From Malus domestica (lineage: Eukaryota > Streptophyta > Magnoliopsida > Rosales > Rosaceae): a DNA stretch of 64,000 bases. The position numbers were made by a program, and so were the translations under genes. Numbering within the stretch: position 1 is the stretch's first letter; each line of letters begins with the position of its first letter. Location: positions 2,609,001-2,673,000 of the forward strand of contig NC_091672.1 of assembly GCF_042453785.1 (NCBI RefSeq), read 5' to 3'. The notes under the pieces are model-generated. The model was not told the DNA's origin and searched no databases. It worked only from the letters and a program-made list of their open reading frames with translations. Shown here one piece after another: positions 12,127 to 24,707 of the stretch.

Positions 12127-12484
12127 CTGTAACAAAAAATATAATTGCCTAATCAGCATGTGAAAAAAAATAAAAATTTGACGAGATTCACTGTAACTTA
12201 GTAACCCTTGCGTTCTTGAATCCTGGCCTGATAACTGTTTGTTTTAGAGAACCGTGTTTCAAGTTCACCAACAAGTAGACATACGTCAAATAGAAATAAA
12301 CCTAGAACATCTGCTCTTTTGATCCATAGACTACTAAAAGGAGTCGTCCAACTGATAAATATACCAAATGCCCTCAATTTTCGGGCACTCAATGAACCAA
12401 CCATACCTGCAGTGGCATTTGTTTACAAGATACCTAGAAATGCAAATGGTATTTTCATCCAAGGCAAGAAATGTATATACTTAC
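12127..12484 (-). other. probable 3' UTR intron of the At5g03900-like gene
   Basis: Read on the minus strand, 20 nt after the TGA stop there is a strong donor ATG|GTAAGTATA (12485/12484). A matching acceptor TTGTTACAG|GGAGAGC lies at 12127/12126. The intron would be 358 bp. The stop is under 50 nt from the junction, so nonsense-mediated decay would not be expected. Transcript support is needed. Confidence 0.5.
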
Positions 12485-12504
12485 CATTTAACAGTAGCCT
12501 CTTC

Positions 12505-15500
12505 TCAATCTGACTTTTCGATTTCTCGAAACCTCTTATCCCATTCTTGGGCTTCATAGTCTTGCTCAACCAAATCCTTGTCCGTGCTATATACAATTCT
12601 ATCCTGCCCTATGAATGTTTTTTGGGCCATTTCCCGAGCACTGAGGAGCTGAAACATCATACAGAAAATATATAACTAAATATTGTTTTAATCATTGAAG
12701 GAACAGAGTTCATCTAGTTTCCGTTCTTTGTTCCTTTTTCTTTATTTCAGTTGTCTTTACATCAACAAGTACATGGTTACCTTATGAAAAATCCTATACC
12801 TTGCACCCTAAGACAACCTCATGTGTGCGTTCAAGTGAAGAAAACTACCGCTATTTTTTAGTTTGAAACTTCATATCTTACAACAGTTAACAAATGCAGC
12901 ATTGCTGCACTAGTATGTTCAACTTAATTTTGAGTTAAGAAGATTGGTATGTTTTCAATGGCAACGCAATCATTAAGAGTTTGTTTTCCTCAAGCAAGTA
13001 TAGGCCTTATGCATTAAGAGTGGGAGGGAGGGAGGGCTTGATCAGCACTAGGTGAAATTTCATTTATAGATCTCATACCTATCCCCTACAAACTAGCGTG
13101 CGAGACTGTGAGTACAAATTTAAATAATGACAAAGCACACAAGTGCAGTTTGAGATAGAAACCATTAATCAAGACAATCTAGAGAAGCACCAATTTACCT
13201 TTCTTCTAAGTGAGATATCCGGCAATTCAAGGGATCGAGCAAACTGCTGTCTTGCTTTATTTCTTTTTTCTATGTCAGCGTTTGTCTTAAGCAGGAGGAA
13301 CCACCGGAACAAAGGAATTGCAAAGAAAGAACCAGCATAAATCTGCAAAATAATTGTGAGGCAAGATAAAATCCAACTCAATAGTGCCTGAGGATTTAAT
13401 CAGGTCTTCATATAGGGAGAGCTTCATAAGAGGGATCCCTATCCACTATTCAAGAGAAGGATTGCGTGTGAACCCAACCATTTAACAAAAAAGTACAAAT
13501 TCTTGATTGCAGGTAGGGAACTTTAATTTGTTTGAAATCAAATCATACCTGAAGTAGTGGAAATATGCTATTAATAAACTCAATAAAACCAGCTGGTGCA
13601 GTTGTAGTATCCCTTCAAATAAGAAAGCGGTGGGCATCAGAGCAATATAGAGTAAAAATAACCAAGCAATTACAAAGTTCAAGTCATACATACTTTAAGA
13701 TGGTTCCAAGAATGATAACCCCAAATAAATTTAGTCCACCAAGTCCAGCAACCATTGCTCTCTCAGAAATGCTAGTGTTACTGCAAACACAGAAAACTTG
13801 ATTGTTTCATTTTAAATTCCAGATGAATTCACAACATAATCGGCAACAACAAACATAATAAATGACCTGAATTGCCACTTCTTCTCCTGGAAAAATTTGT
13901 CAACACCTCCAACAAAATCAGCCCATCTTCTCCCCACATATTCCTTCCTTCCACTCCTCTGAGAAGACGCTGTGCGCTGTAGAGATGGAAACTTGTACAG
14001 AATGTTTCCCTGCATCATAACCAATTTTTTTATGAATGACAATGTAATATTATATTGTTTCATCTATGTAATGAAATCCAATATAGAAACGGAACGATTT
14101 CACAATTTGCAAGCATGTACCAGGCCACGGGAAACAGAACCTTATTTATCCAACAGTTCTCATCTCTATATGTATATGCAGGGGCGGCACGGATCGGTTT
14201 TCATTCGGTTTGACACCAAAAATATAAGCGAACCAACTAGATTTCAACGGTTTGGTTTTGACAAATACCACCATTGAAACCGAACCAAACCATTGTTAAT
14301 TGTTTTGATTCGGTTTGGTTCAATCATTTCAAGCCTATCCAACACATAAATAAAAAAACGTTCAACATTTCAAGAGTTTTAATCTTCTAAACATCCATAC
14401 ATCTCACCCATTCCAATTCAATTGAAAAATTAAATTTTGGGGAACATGAAAAGTTCATCAAGTCAAATAGAACTAAGTTTCAATTAAATAAAAACTCATG
14501 CTAGCGAACGATTTACTAATTACAACCTCATATAAGCATAAAATACATATACATCTCCTAATTGTTAATAGTCATTACAACTTATAATATATTGAGACTT
14601 ATAATATGTATTTTGTAAGGCCTCAAATAATCTAATACGTTGACATGTGGAAAATAAATTAATAATTAAAAGATACATGGTTGATTCGGTTTGGTTTTGG
14701 TCGAACCAAATCAAAAATAAATCGGTTCGGTTTTTAAATTGTTTGACTTTTTTCTTTCAAAACCAAACCAAACCGACCAATATGGTTTGGATCAGTCGAC
14801 TGCCCACCCCTATGTATATGGAGAAAGAAGACAAAATAGAAGCCATTTATTTTAAAACATCAACGTTAAACATACCTCTTCATCTATGATAGGCTGACCC
14901 TCATACCTTAACAGAACAGGTAAAATGTATGTTTCATCATTCTGAAATTAACAGAAAGTAAAATGTCAAGCAGCGTAATAAAAATTTAGAAGGAAAATGC
15001 TGAATATAGTAAAAGAAACTGAAAACTTCAAGGCCATGTAGAGTTTGAACCGACTGAAGTGCTCAATAAAAAGCCAAACCACACAAAACAAAATAGGTGA
15101 GCTCGACAGCTGTTTGGAAGCTTTTTCATTTACAAAGAAACAAATAAAAGATCACGATTATATACATTATTGAGTATGAAGTTTTGAAGCACCATTTACT
15201 TGAACAATTTTTGTTTGAATCTCTTATGAGGAATTATGCAAATGTGATTTGACTTTACAGATGAAAGTACTTAATACTTTTACTTCAGCACGGATACAAC
15301 GCAATGCATGCTGAACTTCTCCAATATTCTGATGTGTTAAATTAACTAACCAATGGATGCAAGTGCTTACTATTAACCGTAAATAATCTAATCTCAGCTG
15401 GAACTAGTACAAATTCTCCAAATACAAGAAAAACTCCATTACAAGAGTTTGGAAACTCAAACGAACATGACAACAGAAAAAAAATATATATATTTACCAG

Positions 15501-17940
15501 AGTATCCCCTGAAGATTCTATATCAAGATATGGAGCAAGTTCTTCAGCTGCAACAACACCACCTTTAGAGGATATGTATTGTCCGATCTGCATTTACAAT
15601 TCAAGGGATAATTTTGTCATTATACTTTTATATATATCTATCATAATTTTTAATGACAAAAAATAAAGAAAAAAAAAGACAGTTCCAAGATAATAAGTAG
15701 CAACAGACTATCAAACTTTAGGAATAACACAAAGAATCACACAACTAAGGAAGTTCAAGGACTATACCACAGGTGGATGACAGTTTCTGAGAGAGGATCC
15801 CCAATTACCTTCAGTATTTGTGAAAATCTTACATTTTCCAATATCACATCATATAGTTTATATATAGCTTTGGGAATGTAACAACAGTTTCAAAACAATC
15901 ATGACAATTCCCAAGCACAAGACCAGCGCAGTTCTTATGTTTTGATCTAGTCAAAAAGCTATCCGCCAATTACACAATCCCCATTCCTACAACTTCCACA
16001 TTTTTACCAACTGAAGTCATAGATGAATTCAGCGCATTACTTTAACCTAACAATTCCCTTTTTTCTTTCTTGTTTTTGGATTTTACATATACACATGAAA
16101 GAGATTGTTGTTAAATAAATATAATGCTTTAAATGATGATTAAAGTTATAAACTCCTGTATTTGACCTCAACAAAAGCTGTAAACTCCTGTATATTTCTT
16201 TCCAAAGTATTAAATCAAGGATTAACATAAGAATCTATGACAAAATACCATATCCTATCTCAAAGTCAAGCCTAAAAGGTCTTTGCAAGATTTTAAGAGG
16301 GGGTACTATGTGAATGTAGCTTGATTGAGAGAGAAAGAGGGAGAGAGAGTTATGAATACCCCAATATGCTAGTTTACTCTGACAAGACAGAAATCTAATT
16401 GCATATAAAAGCATACAAACACAACCAATGAAATGAAACAAATTGTTTAAAGCAACGAACCACTGAACTCAGTGCTCGATTATTACCAACTTCCATCTCT
16501 CTTCTTCGATTCCTTGGTTCGGATCACCATCGCCAAATACAAATGAGAAAATCTAAAAGACAACATCATAAAGTCAATACTTTCTTCTTCAAATACAAAA
16601 CTAGTAAAGAGACGATAGAAAAAGAATGATCAAATCCATTACATACGGATTCAACGAAATTCATCTTGTTATCATCTGTTTGTACTCGTTCTGTTTGTAC
16701 TCGTCGCCTCCTATAGTAATATGGATCCCAGTACCTTAATGAAATAAATAGTAAACAAGGTGTGAGCAAAAGTCTCTTACAAGTTCCAACAACTAAAATA
16801 ACTAAATCTGAAACCAGTCCACAGTATTATGAAAAACGTACTTAACAAGGAAGTATAGAAGAAGGTATTACCAAAAGAGGTCACCGGGATTCATGTAAAA
16901 AGTGAACCCTGAATCATATGACCTTCCTCCACGTCTTCCACGATTGTCCTCTTCACTGTAACCAAAATACTAGTGTCAACCATTCTGCCCATAAAGAAAA
17001 CATTTAACAATAAGATAATAATATTTACCCTGGAAACTTACCTTCTACCAGAAGACAGAGCAACAACAATTGCAGTATAAACAAGAACAATGGAAGCAAT
17101 TAGGGCAGTTCCAAACGAAACCCTCGCTACATACTCAACCCCAGCCTGCAAAAACGCATTATGTTAGCTCCAATTGTCAAACATTATAGCCAAAAATTCC
17201 ACAAAGTTACTACCTTTGCCTTCTCAAGCACAGGCTCAACTCTCATTCTAAGCGATTTTCCTAAAAGCTTCGCCCGATAATCCTTGGGGAAAACGTAGAG
17301 CACGTCGCCTTCATCCGAAACCTGTTGGGACCATCTTGAAAAGAACAATTGCACTCACCCACAAACGAAAAAATAACTAAACAAACCTACAACCCCCATC
17401 ATTTTCTTCGCAAACATTTTAGAAAACAACTACAAGTTCATAAATTTTTGAAAATAACTAAACAATCCTACACACCCCATTCATTTTCTTCACAAACATT
17501 TTCAAAACAACTCCAAGTTCTAAACTTCTTTTGGAAATAACTACCTCCAAGAATCCTTCAGTGTCAGCAGCGAGGGCTTGCAGAGCGTTCTGAGCTTCGT
17601 TAAGCTTGAGCCCAGCCCGGCCAGCCACGTCACCAATCGTCACTCTCCCTCCACAAGCGTCCACAGCTTCCATCGCTCGCTTCCTCACATCCGAAGGCAA
17701 CTTATCGCTCTCCACAGCTCCGCCGGGCCTGATTGCAGCGCTGGCGGCGTCGAGGCTCGACTTCACCGCCGACACCAAACCCCTAGATTCCCGAAACTTG
17801 GCGCCAAATCCGGGGAAAACGAGCGTCGGGTGGAGACGGAAGGTTCTGGGAGGGTTGGGGAGGAGTGAGGATTTGAAGATGCGACGGCGAGGACAGTGGG
17901 GCTTCTGCGGAAGCGTGAAGCAGGTGGCAATCGACGCCAT
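12505..17940 (-). CDS. chloroplast membrane protein, At5g03900-like
   Basis: Thirteen coding exons on the minus strand: 17940-17545, 17321-17214, 17145-17042, 16955-16872, 16734-16647, 16552-16487, 15587-15498, 14941-14876, 14009-13867, 13780-13694, 13612-13549, 13342-13199 and 12648-12505. All junctions are GT-AG and in frame, giving 527 aa. The N-terminus (MASIATCFTLPQKPHCPRRR) is Ser/Arg-rich like a transit peptide. A helical region with GRVTIGDVAGRAGLKLNEAQ looks like a small winged-helix fold. Likely membrane spans are VSFGTALIASIVLVYTAIVV, MVAGLGGLNLFGVIILGTIL and AGSFFAIPLFRWFLLL. Other landmarks are WYWDPYYYRRRR, GQYISSKGGVVAAEELAPYL and GRKEYVGRRWADFV. It resembles the Arabidopsis protein At5g03900, filed loosely with Fe-S cluster biosynthesis; the true function is not known to me. 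It is head-to-head with HISN3. Intron 8 carries a hAT-like element. Confidence 0.88.
14179..14812. mobile_element. non-autonomous hAT-like element in an intron
   Basis: 634 bp between exons 8 and 9 of the At5g03900-like gene. It begins CAGGGGCGGCACGGATC and ends CTGCCCACCCCTA (reverse complement TAGGGGTGGGCAG). It is flanked by an 8-bp duplication TGTATATG at 14171-14178 and 14813-14820. Subterminal GGTTCGGTTTGG-type motifs repeat in both orientations (near 14200, 14310, 14680 and 14770). It has no transposase coding. Confidence 0.85.
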
Positions 17941-18987
17941 TGACGGATTGAATTTTGGTTCGGAAGTTGTGTGGGTTTTTGCTAAGTTGTTGTGGCCATG
18001 GAACTCTTGGCGAGTGGCTCAGAATTTGCAGAGCTTCGAATTGAACCTGTTGGACTCTTATCGAGTTCGACCAACAAAAAAAAATAAATTAGACAAATAT
18101 TAATTCGGAAATTTTTTATTAAAAACTGTCACCACTTAGTATTAGTATTCTTTTTTAATTGTAAGTGGGGTGTTTTAAGTTCGATTCTTGTTAAAGGTTA
18201 ATATAAACCACAATGTTGCCTGCCACTATCATTTATCTCGCAATTTTTTTCCAAAAAATTTAAAGTCATTACTAAAAAATGAAATAGAAAATATAGCAAT
18301 TGGTGCAACTTTTTTTCATCTTTAATTATGTTTTTTGTGTGAGTTTATAGTTTATCACATGTATATACAACAAAAAAGTTGACTAGTCGAGAAAAATGCG
18401 ATAATATAAATTATCAATCATGTAACTATTTTGAATTATAGTAGTATTTATGAATATGTTGAACATGTTCTGCTTGACTTTTCTCTCGGTACCTAAACTA
18501 AACTTATGGTATTTTAACTAGAAGTTTTGTTGTAAATTATATTTAAACTAAAAATACTTCGACAACTGTAAGTTTTATATACAAATCTTTGATTAGAAAA
18601 AGATGAACGTTACATTGTATGATCCTTATAAAGAGTTCGATTAATTTCTATATTATCAATTAATTTTACAGTAAAAATTCAACTTCATTCACCTCAAATG
18701 TTCACTTGTAATCATGTGTTTAAGTTTGAAGTGTTTTTAATATTACCAAGGGCTTAAAACCTTGTATGCGCAAAACCCTCCTGAACTGATGCAGTTGTAA
18801 AATTTTCGGGAGTAAATTGTAAAAATTAAAAACGTGGTGGCCAATTTGAAGGAAAAAAAAAACCCAACCTTGGGTGATTTGACATAAATACCCCGTCCTT
18901 CAGATACAATACGGAACCCAAGTCACTCTCTTATTCTTCAACCTGGACTGAAAAGCAAAAAAATAAAAACTTCGGCGCAGAAGCAGA
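17941..18987. promoter_or_regulatory. shared upstream region of the At5g03900-like gene and HISN3
   Basis: About 1.05 kb between the two divergent start codons. It holds a SINE-like repeat at 18131-18250 and otherwise AT-rich DNA. No single convincing TATA box was chosen for either gene. Both products are plastid proteins. Confidence 0.5.
18131..18250 (+). repeat. SINE-like repeat, copy 1
   Basis: ACCACTTAGTATTAGTATTC, then TTGTAAGTGGGG and a box-B-like AGTTCGATTCTTG, ending in an AT-rich tail. The unit at 24060-24195 shares this layout (CACTTAGTACTAGTAGTATT, TATAAGTGGGAGGTCTTA, TTTGATTCAC) and continues further 3'. The layout resembles a tRNA-derived SINE. Confidence 0.55.
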
Positions 18988-21900
18988 ATGAAAGTTGAGA
19001 CCTTCAATGCCGCTTTCTCTTCCGATGTTCGTACATTTCACAGGCTTCCGAGTTCTTCAATTTTCGGCGCAAAAAGCCCTAAAATTTTGACTGCCAGACC
19101 TTCCATGGCCTCCGGTAAGTATATTTCTGCTTCCGTTTCATCTTCTACTTTGGTATTTACCCTTTTCATGCAGTGATTCAACGCGCATTTTCCCATTATC
19201 TGGTGCAGGATTCACCCGGCGGCTTTCGATCTATTGCGCCGTTCGCTTCCGGCCTTGCATTGACATACACAAGGTACTGCAACTTCAGTTTATCACAGCT
19301 CATTCTTTTGAATCATTTGGGGTTTTCTGTAAGTCGGTTATATATGTTTTTGTGATGAGCTGAATTATCTTTCTTTTGGGATTTCTGTGTTTGTTATTTG
19401 ATTTTTACTTCAGGGTAAAGTGAAACAAATTGTTGGGTCTACCCTTTCGGATTCGAAGGATGATGGGTCGTTTCTTGTTACCAATTTTGTGTCGGATAAG
19501 TCCGCGGCGGAGTATGCAAAGATGTATAAAGAAGATGGGCTTAGAGGTGGTCATGTGATCATGCTTGGAGCTGACACTTTTAGTAGAGCTGCAGCCATTG
19601 AAGCTTTGCATGCCTATCCTGGTGGGTCTATTGCCTGCCTTCTTGTTCTTGTATATTCTGTTGCTGTTTTAGATATTATTGAACAATTGTCGGATCAAAT
19701 GATTATAAGTAGTCGTCTAGTAATTATTTTGTTAATATTAGAGAAGTGATTCTTATTGGATTCATCTATCAGTTTTGATCTTGATGTGCAGTTCAAGAGG
19801 TAGTATTTGGCTGGATGAGTGTAAATTAGATTAAAAGATTGTTACTTAGCTTCAGATACTTAGCAATTCTGCAAAAAACATCAGCGTCTAATTATTATTG
19901 CAGATACTGAGATTTTCAAGTTGGTTGAGTGCCTTGGGAGTATGCTATTTCACTTTAATCTCTATTGTTGATGATATGTTTGGAACTTACAGATTTTCCT
20001 CTGCTGACCTTGCTGCGAGGACTGGTATAATCCAGGTGGCTTGCAAGTAGGAGGTGGGATCAATTCAGAAAATTGTTTGCATTACATAGAAGAAGGGGCT
20101 AGCCATGTCATTGTCACCTCCGTAAGTTACCACCTTTTTTTCACCTTTTACACCTATATATTAAAGAAGATTTATTTAGATCAAATTGTGTCACGAAATC
20201 ATTTCTTTACATTTGGCATGGTTTTTTTTTTTGCAGTATGTATTTAACAATGGACAAATGGACCTTCAAAGGCTTAAAGATCTTGTTCTTGTTGTTGGAA
20301 AAGAGAGGCTTGTTTTAGACCTTAGCTGCAGAAAGAGGGTATGAAGCTAATGAAGAACGAAACCTCCCTTGTCATTGTCTATTTGTTTATTTTCTTTTCA
20401 AGGCTAAGCAGAGTTATTTATGTACTTTCATCTTAAGCAGTTTTTATGTGTATTCGATTCGTTGTAATCCGAGTTTAATGAAAATTGAGATCATATTGGT
20501 GGTGTTTGACTAGAGTAGCAATTTTCACAGACAATTGCAAATCTTCATATCAGCACTAAAAATATCGAATCATTATTAAAGTTTTTCTTATCCTTAATGT
20601 TTTCCTTCAGTATTTTTTACTACCTATTTTCTAGGCGTTTAAATGGTGGTCTTAATTTTCATATATGAATTGCTTTAATGTGCAGGATGGTAAATATGCA
20701 ATCGTCACGGATAGATGGCAGAAGTTCAGTGATGTGAATCTTGATGAGGAAATATTGAATTTTCTTGCCAACTTTGCAGATGAATTTCTGGTACATGGTG
20801 TTGATGTTGAAGGGAAAAAGTAAGTCAAATATGTTGCCATTTTATTCCATCGCCACAACAGATACACTGGTCCAATTGAATTTTACAATATTAATGCCTT
20901 AAAAAGAGGTTTCGACTATAATTAGTAGTTAAAGGAAAATGATATTCCATAATGGAATTAAAAATTTCTCCTTGCCTGAGAAATCTATTTGGGGCTTTAG
21001 CTCTCTCTGCTCTAGTTGTGAGAACTGAGAAATATAATTTTTAAAGGTCTGTGAGTTCGATGCGTCGTGTTCTTGATAAATGCTTTTCTTTTCTTTTTTC
21101 TTTCCTATATCCTTTCGTGTTCCCATTCACACTTTTTTTCTGATATCAAGAATTTTCCCCCTATTTACAGATAAAACTACATCACTTTTGAGTTTTGAGT
21201 CAAATCCACTATTCAAGTAAAGGATGGATTAATTTATAATAATATGTTTTTTTTCTTCCATTTCTGATGGTAAGATCCAATTTTGAGTTTAGCTTCTGCT
21301 ATAATTTCATTTGAAGTTTCTTGCTAGCCATAAGCTTTAGAATAACCATACTGATAATACATTTGCCAATTCCAGATGGTCTACTTCGTTGTTTGTTTAG
21401 TTAATTACTATACTTGTTGAAAGCTTACAATTGCATATCGGTATGAGTACCATCCCCACACCCCCAACCTGACATCCAATAGACAAACATGTTTATCCGT
21501 TGAGTTCTAACAAATCTTATTTTTGCTTATCGCAGGCTGGGCATTGATGAGGAGCTTGTGGCGTTGCTTGGAAAGCATTCACCGGTTGGTAACTTTGTAA
21601 TAAAATGGCACATTTATGTATTTTGCTAACTGCACAGGTTTTTAAAGTTCTATAGGGTTGTTTCTGGAAATGTAGCTCCATCTCGTCATTTCACTACTGT
21701 TGGCTGTTTGGTGTTCAGTTGAACAGAGTCGAAATATGTTTTTATTCCTCACATAGATGACCTTGGAAAGACAAAGAACTGATCCATGATTGTTGTGATC
21801 CAAATCATTTGTATAGTGAATGGTTATTCAAATGCATATGCCCCATCGGTACAAAGCCGTCAAGCATGAGACTTTATTATTCTGATTAAGCCAGAAGGCT

Positions 21901-22200
21901 TGGGGCTACATGCTGCACTCATGTTATGGTGGAATCAGGCATGGGGAGCAGACATTTTGAAATTCTTATGTTCATGCATTGTACATGTTCAAATTACTTA
22001 TAGGCTATGTTTTTGGGTGCCAGATTCCTGTAACTTATGCTGGTGGTGTGACTGTAATGGCTGATTTAGAGAGGATTAAAGTGGCAGGACTGGGACACGT
22101 AGATGTTACTGTTGGCAGCGCTTTGGATGTTTTTGGAGGCAACTTGTCATACAAAGACGTCGTTGCTTGGCATGCCCAGCAGGAGGCCTTGACTGTTTAG
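18988..22200 (+). CDS. HISN3: ProFAR isomerase, chloroplastic (HisA, histidine biosynthesis)
   Basis: The enzyme isomerises ProFAR (BBMII) to PRFAR, the fourth step of histidine biosynthesis, in the plastid. Eight coding exons: 18988-19114, 19209-19273, 19414-19621, 20036-20121, 20237-20338, 20686-20819, 21536-21584 and 22024-22200, giving 315 aa with all GT-AG introns and closed phases. The N-terminal 45 or so residues ([20 protein letters not shown]) look like a transit peptide. The (beta/alpha)8 barrel begins at [17 protein letters not shown], whose Asp is the conserved catalytic residue. Phosphate-binding glycines appear in [12 protein letters not shown] and [13 protein letters not shown]. 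Near the end comes [20 protein letters not shown]. Plants use the HISN3/APG10 form, slightly longer than bacterial HisA because of the transit peptide. Met1 is in frame with the barrel; a second Met at MASG near exon 1's end would remove the transit peptide, so Met1 is preferred. Confidence 0.95.
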
Positions 22201-22402
22201 TGCATTTCTAGTATCTTTCGGTTCTGTTCGCGCACAATTTGGACATCTAGGTTATTCTGGTTTCAGTTCTATGTGTGCACTATTTTGACATCTAGGTTAT
22301 TCTGGTTTATGTATTTTGAAAAATTCATTGCATAGGAGAGTTCAGCTCTTTAACTTCGAAAAAAACCGCGTTGTAAGTTATGAGTAGAAGCTATTATTTT
22401 TT

Positions 22403-22557
22403 AGGAAAACTAATGAAAAGGGCTTGAAAACTTTGAGTTTTAATGATAAGGACAAAATAAAGGGTAAAGTGAATAGTATCTGGATTGACTTTTTAGTGTA
22501 AAAATGTGGTTTTTCGTTAAAGTGAACAGTACCGGGTGCTTTTCGTTAAAGTTCCCT
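22403..22557 (+). mobile_element. 155-bp hAT-type MITE, copy 1
   Basis: Begins AGGAAAACTAATGAAAA and ends TTCGTTAAAGTTCCCT, imperfect terminal inverted repeats. The 8-bp duplication TATTTTTT flanks it (22395-22402 and 22558-22565). The same element, also exactly 155 bp, lies inverted at 37896-38050 with its own 8-bp duplication. Confidence 0.88.
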
Positions 22558-23845
22558 TATTTTTTTGGGTCAATGAAAATTTGCATCTGGATAATGCGCC
22601 GAAACAGAGTTTGGAGCCTTAAGATACAAATCAAGATTGGAGCCTTAAGATATAAAATTAAGCTCCGAGTTTGTCATGTATTACTTTTAGGCTATTTTTA
22701 TTCATGGTAGATGATTTCCATGCCTTTTCATTGGGGATAGGAAATGAAAATTTTCTCTATGTTTGTTAGTGATGGGAAGGAAACATAGTTTTTGGATATA
22801 ATAGGTAGGTTTTTTATAAACTAAAGTAATTAATGAATCTCCAATGGGATGCAAAAAACCTTGAAAGATGTATTTTTTAGTTGGCTAGAAATCTCTCCAA
22901 TGACGAGATGTAAAATATTCATTTTTGTTGGAAAATGTAAATAAAAACGTGTATCTTTATTTCCTAAATTTGCTACTTCATATACCATATTGGGATTGAG
23001 AGCCTTGACATGGCTACAATGCACAACTTGGGGTTGAGAGCCTTGACATGGCTACACTGCACAACTTGGCCTCATTGTGAGAAACTTTAACTCCGCTACA
23101 CAAAATACACGATTTAATTTTACATATTTGTACTTGGGAGTAATACTTATAATAACTCATTTATAACTGTAATCATCAAGTTTAAATGGATGAATAACTG
23201 TGGCAAATTTTAAATGGGTGAATAAATGTGGTTATATTTGCCGATGCAGAGTGGCAGCTACTTTAATCATCAAACTCATCATCAAAATCGATAAGCATGT
23301 ATTTATCATCACTTATAGCAATGATAACGTCTACTTTATATTGCACATATTAATTATACATTTTCAAAATAGAACGGTGCCCGTGAAATGTTAAATTAAT
23401 TTTAATTTCCTCCAAAATCTCATATACAACTTAACACTCTAACATTCATCAGTACACACATTCTCTCACATTTTATGGCACAACTAAGACCTTCATATCT
23501 TTTATAGCAAAAACCATGCAAATTTTTGTGAAGAGATGCATACAAAACTTGATCAATATGAATTGTCTTACGGGCAAGAATATTATGAAGATTTCTTTTT
23601 AAGCGTTATAAGCACTCCAAAAATATTGAGAAGAAAAAATTTGTACAAGAAAATGTAATAACATGCCACGAAGAGAATTTTCTGTGGCAACAATAATAAT
23701 TTTCTGTTTGTATCACTGTCAGGCTATCCAAGTGAAGCAATCATTCAATGGTAAAGAAGCTGAGAAAAAACAATTTTCATGAAATACTAGTTTTTTTTGT
23801 TGATAAGTGTGTTTATCGTGTCAAAACAGGGTTATTAAAGATGAA

Positions 23846-23976
23846 TTTTTAGTGTGCTAGAAAACACGGTCTTATATAACAAGTGTCCTAATACAAGTGG
23901 TTGAAATATTTTTCAAGTGTACAATCAGTTATTATGACACTTGGTGAACTATAACGTGTTTCCAGCACAGTGAAAA
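23846..23976. mobile_element. MITE of the AGTGTG family, copy 1
   Basis: Left end TTTTTAGTGTGCTAGAAAAC and right end CGTGTTTCCAGCACAGTGAA are imperfect inverted repeats. Related elements lie at 38577-38719 and 45044-45177. The borders are approximate. Confidence 0.55.
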
Positions 23977-24059
23977 GTCTCTCGTCACTAACCATCTCCA
24001 ATTATTGTGCTATATTTAGCCACTACTCTTAAATATAGCATATTCAAAATAGGACAATA

Positions 24060-24195
24060 CATGTCACTTAGTACTAGTAGTATTCTTTTTTACTTTATAA
24101 GTGGGAGGTCTTATATTTGATTCACATTATTGTTAGTCTATTGTGAGACTAAGCTCAATCTCCCTCCGTGTAGATAATATCATTTTTTTTTCACA
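24060..24195 (+). repeat. SINE-like repeat, copy 2
   Basis: Same layout as 18131-18250, with a longer 3' part: TTAGTCTATTGTGAGACTAA, then CTCCGTGTAGATAATATCAT and a T-rich tail. No clear target-site duplication was read. Confidence 0.55.
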
Positions 24196-24707
24196 AAAAA
24201 AAAAAGAAAAAAAATAATACATAGGTATTCACTTTTAGCCTAATAAAAGATGTCATATATTCTTTGTTTTTAAGTAAAAATAAATAAATAAGATGTCAAT
24301 TTTTTTAAAATAATAAAATAAATGTTAAATTATCATCGGACAAAATAAAAAAATGAGTACTCATCACTATAAGTAGACAAGTATTGTCCTTAAAAATATA
24401 GTTTTTTAAGAAATAGTTTTCCATCTCCAATTCAAATGATTAAACTGAGTCGAGCGATAGCGTTAGTAAGTTAAATGTTAGATTAGTTATCGATATGGTT
24501 TGAACCCACGCTATCAGCACAATATCAAAAAAAAAAAAAAAAAAACTAAACTGAGGGTCAGTACCTGCAATATCCCTCCACTGTGAGGGGTGAATATGGT
24601 ATTTCATTAAAAGTAACACCCATTCCCGGGAAAATAATAACCACCGCTCCCTCTCTCACTTCCCCTCTGCAACAGAAAATTCAAAAAAATCAAGAAAAAA
24701 GCTTTCA

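Larger units (their letters stand above)
22201..24707. other. intergenic between HISN3 and the SOUL gene
   Basis: No host gene seen. Besides the 3' UTR of HISN3 and the promoter of the next gene it contains a 155-bp MITE (22403), a MITE with terminal inverted repeats (23846) and a SINE-like repeat (24060), each listed. GAGAGCCTTGACATGGCTAC is repeated in tandem near 23000 and 23035. Confidence 0.45.

Noticed and set aside
17606-18103. 165-aa plus-strand ORF at the start of the At5g03900-like gene
   Set aside because: Antisense shadow of exon 1; no homology seen.
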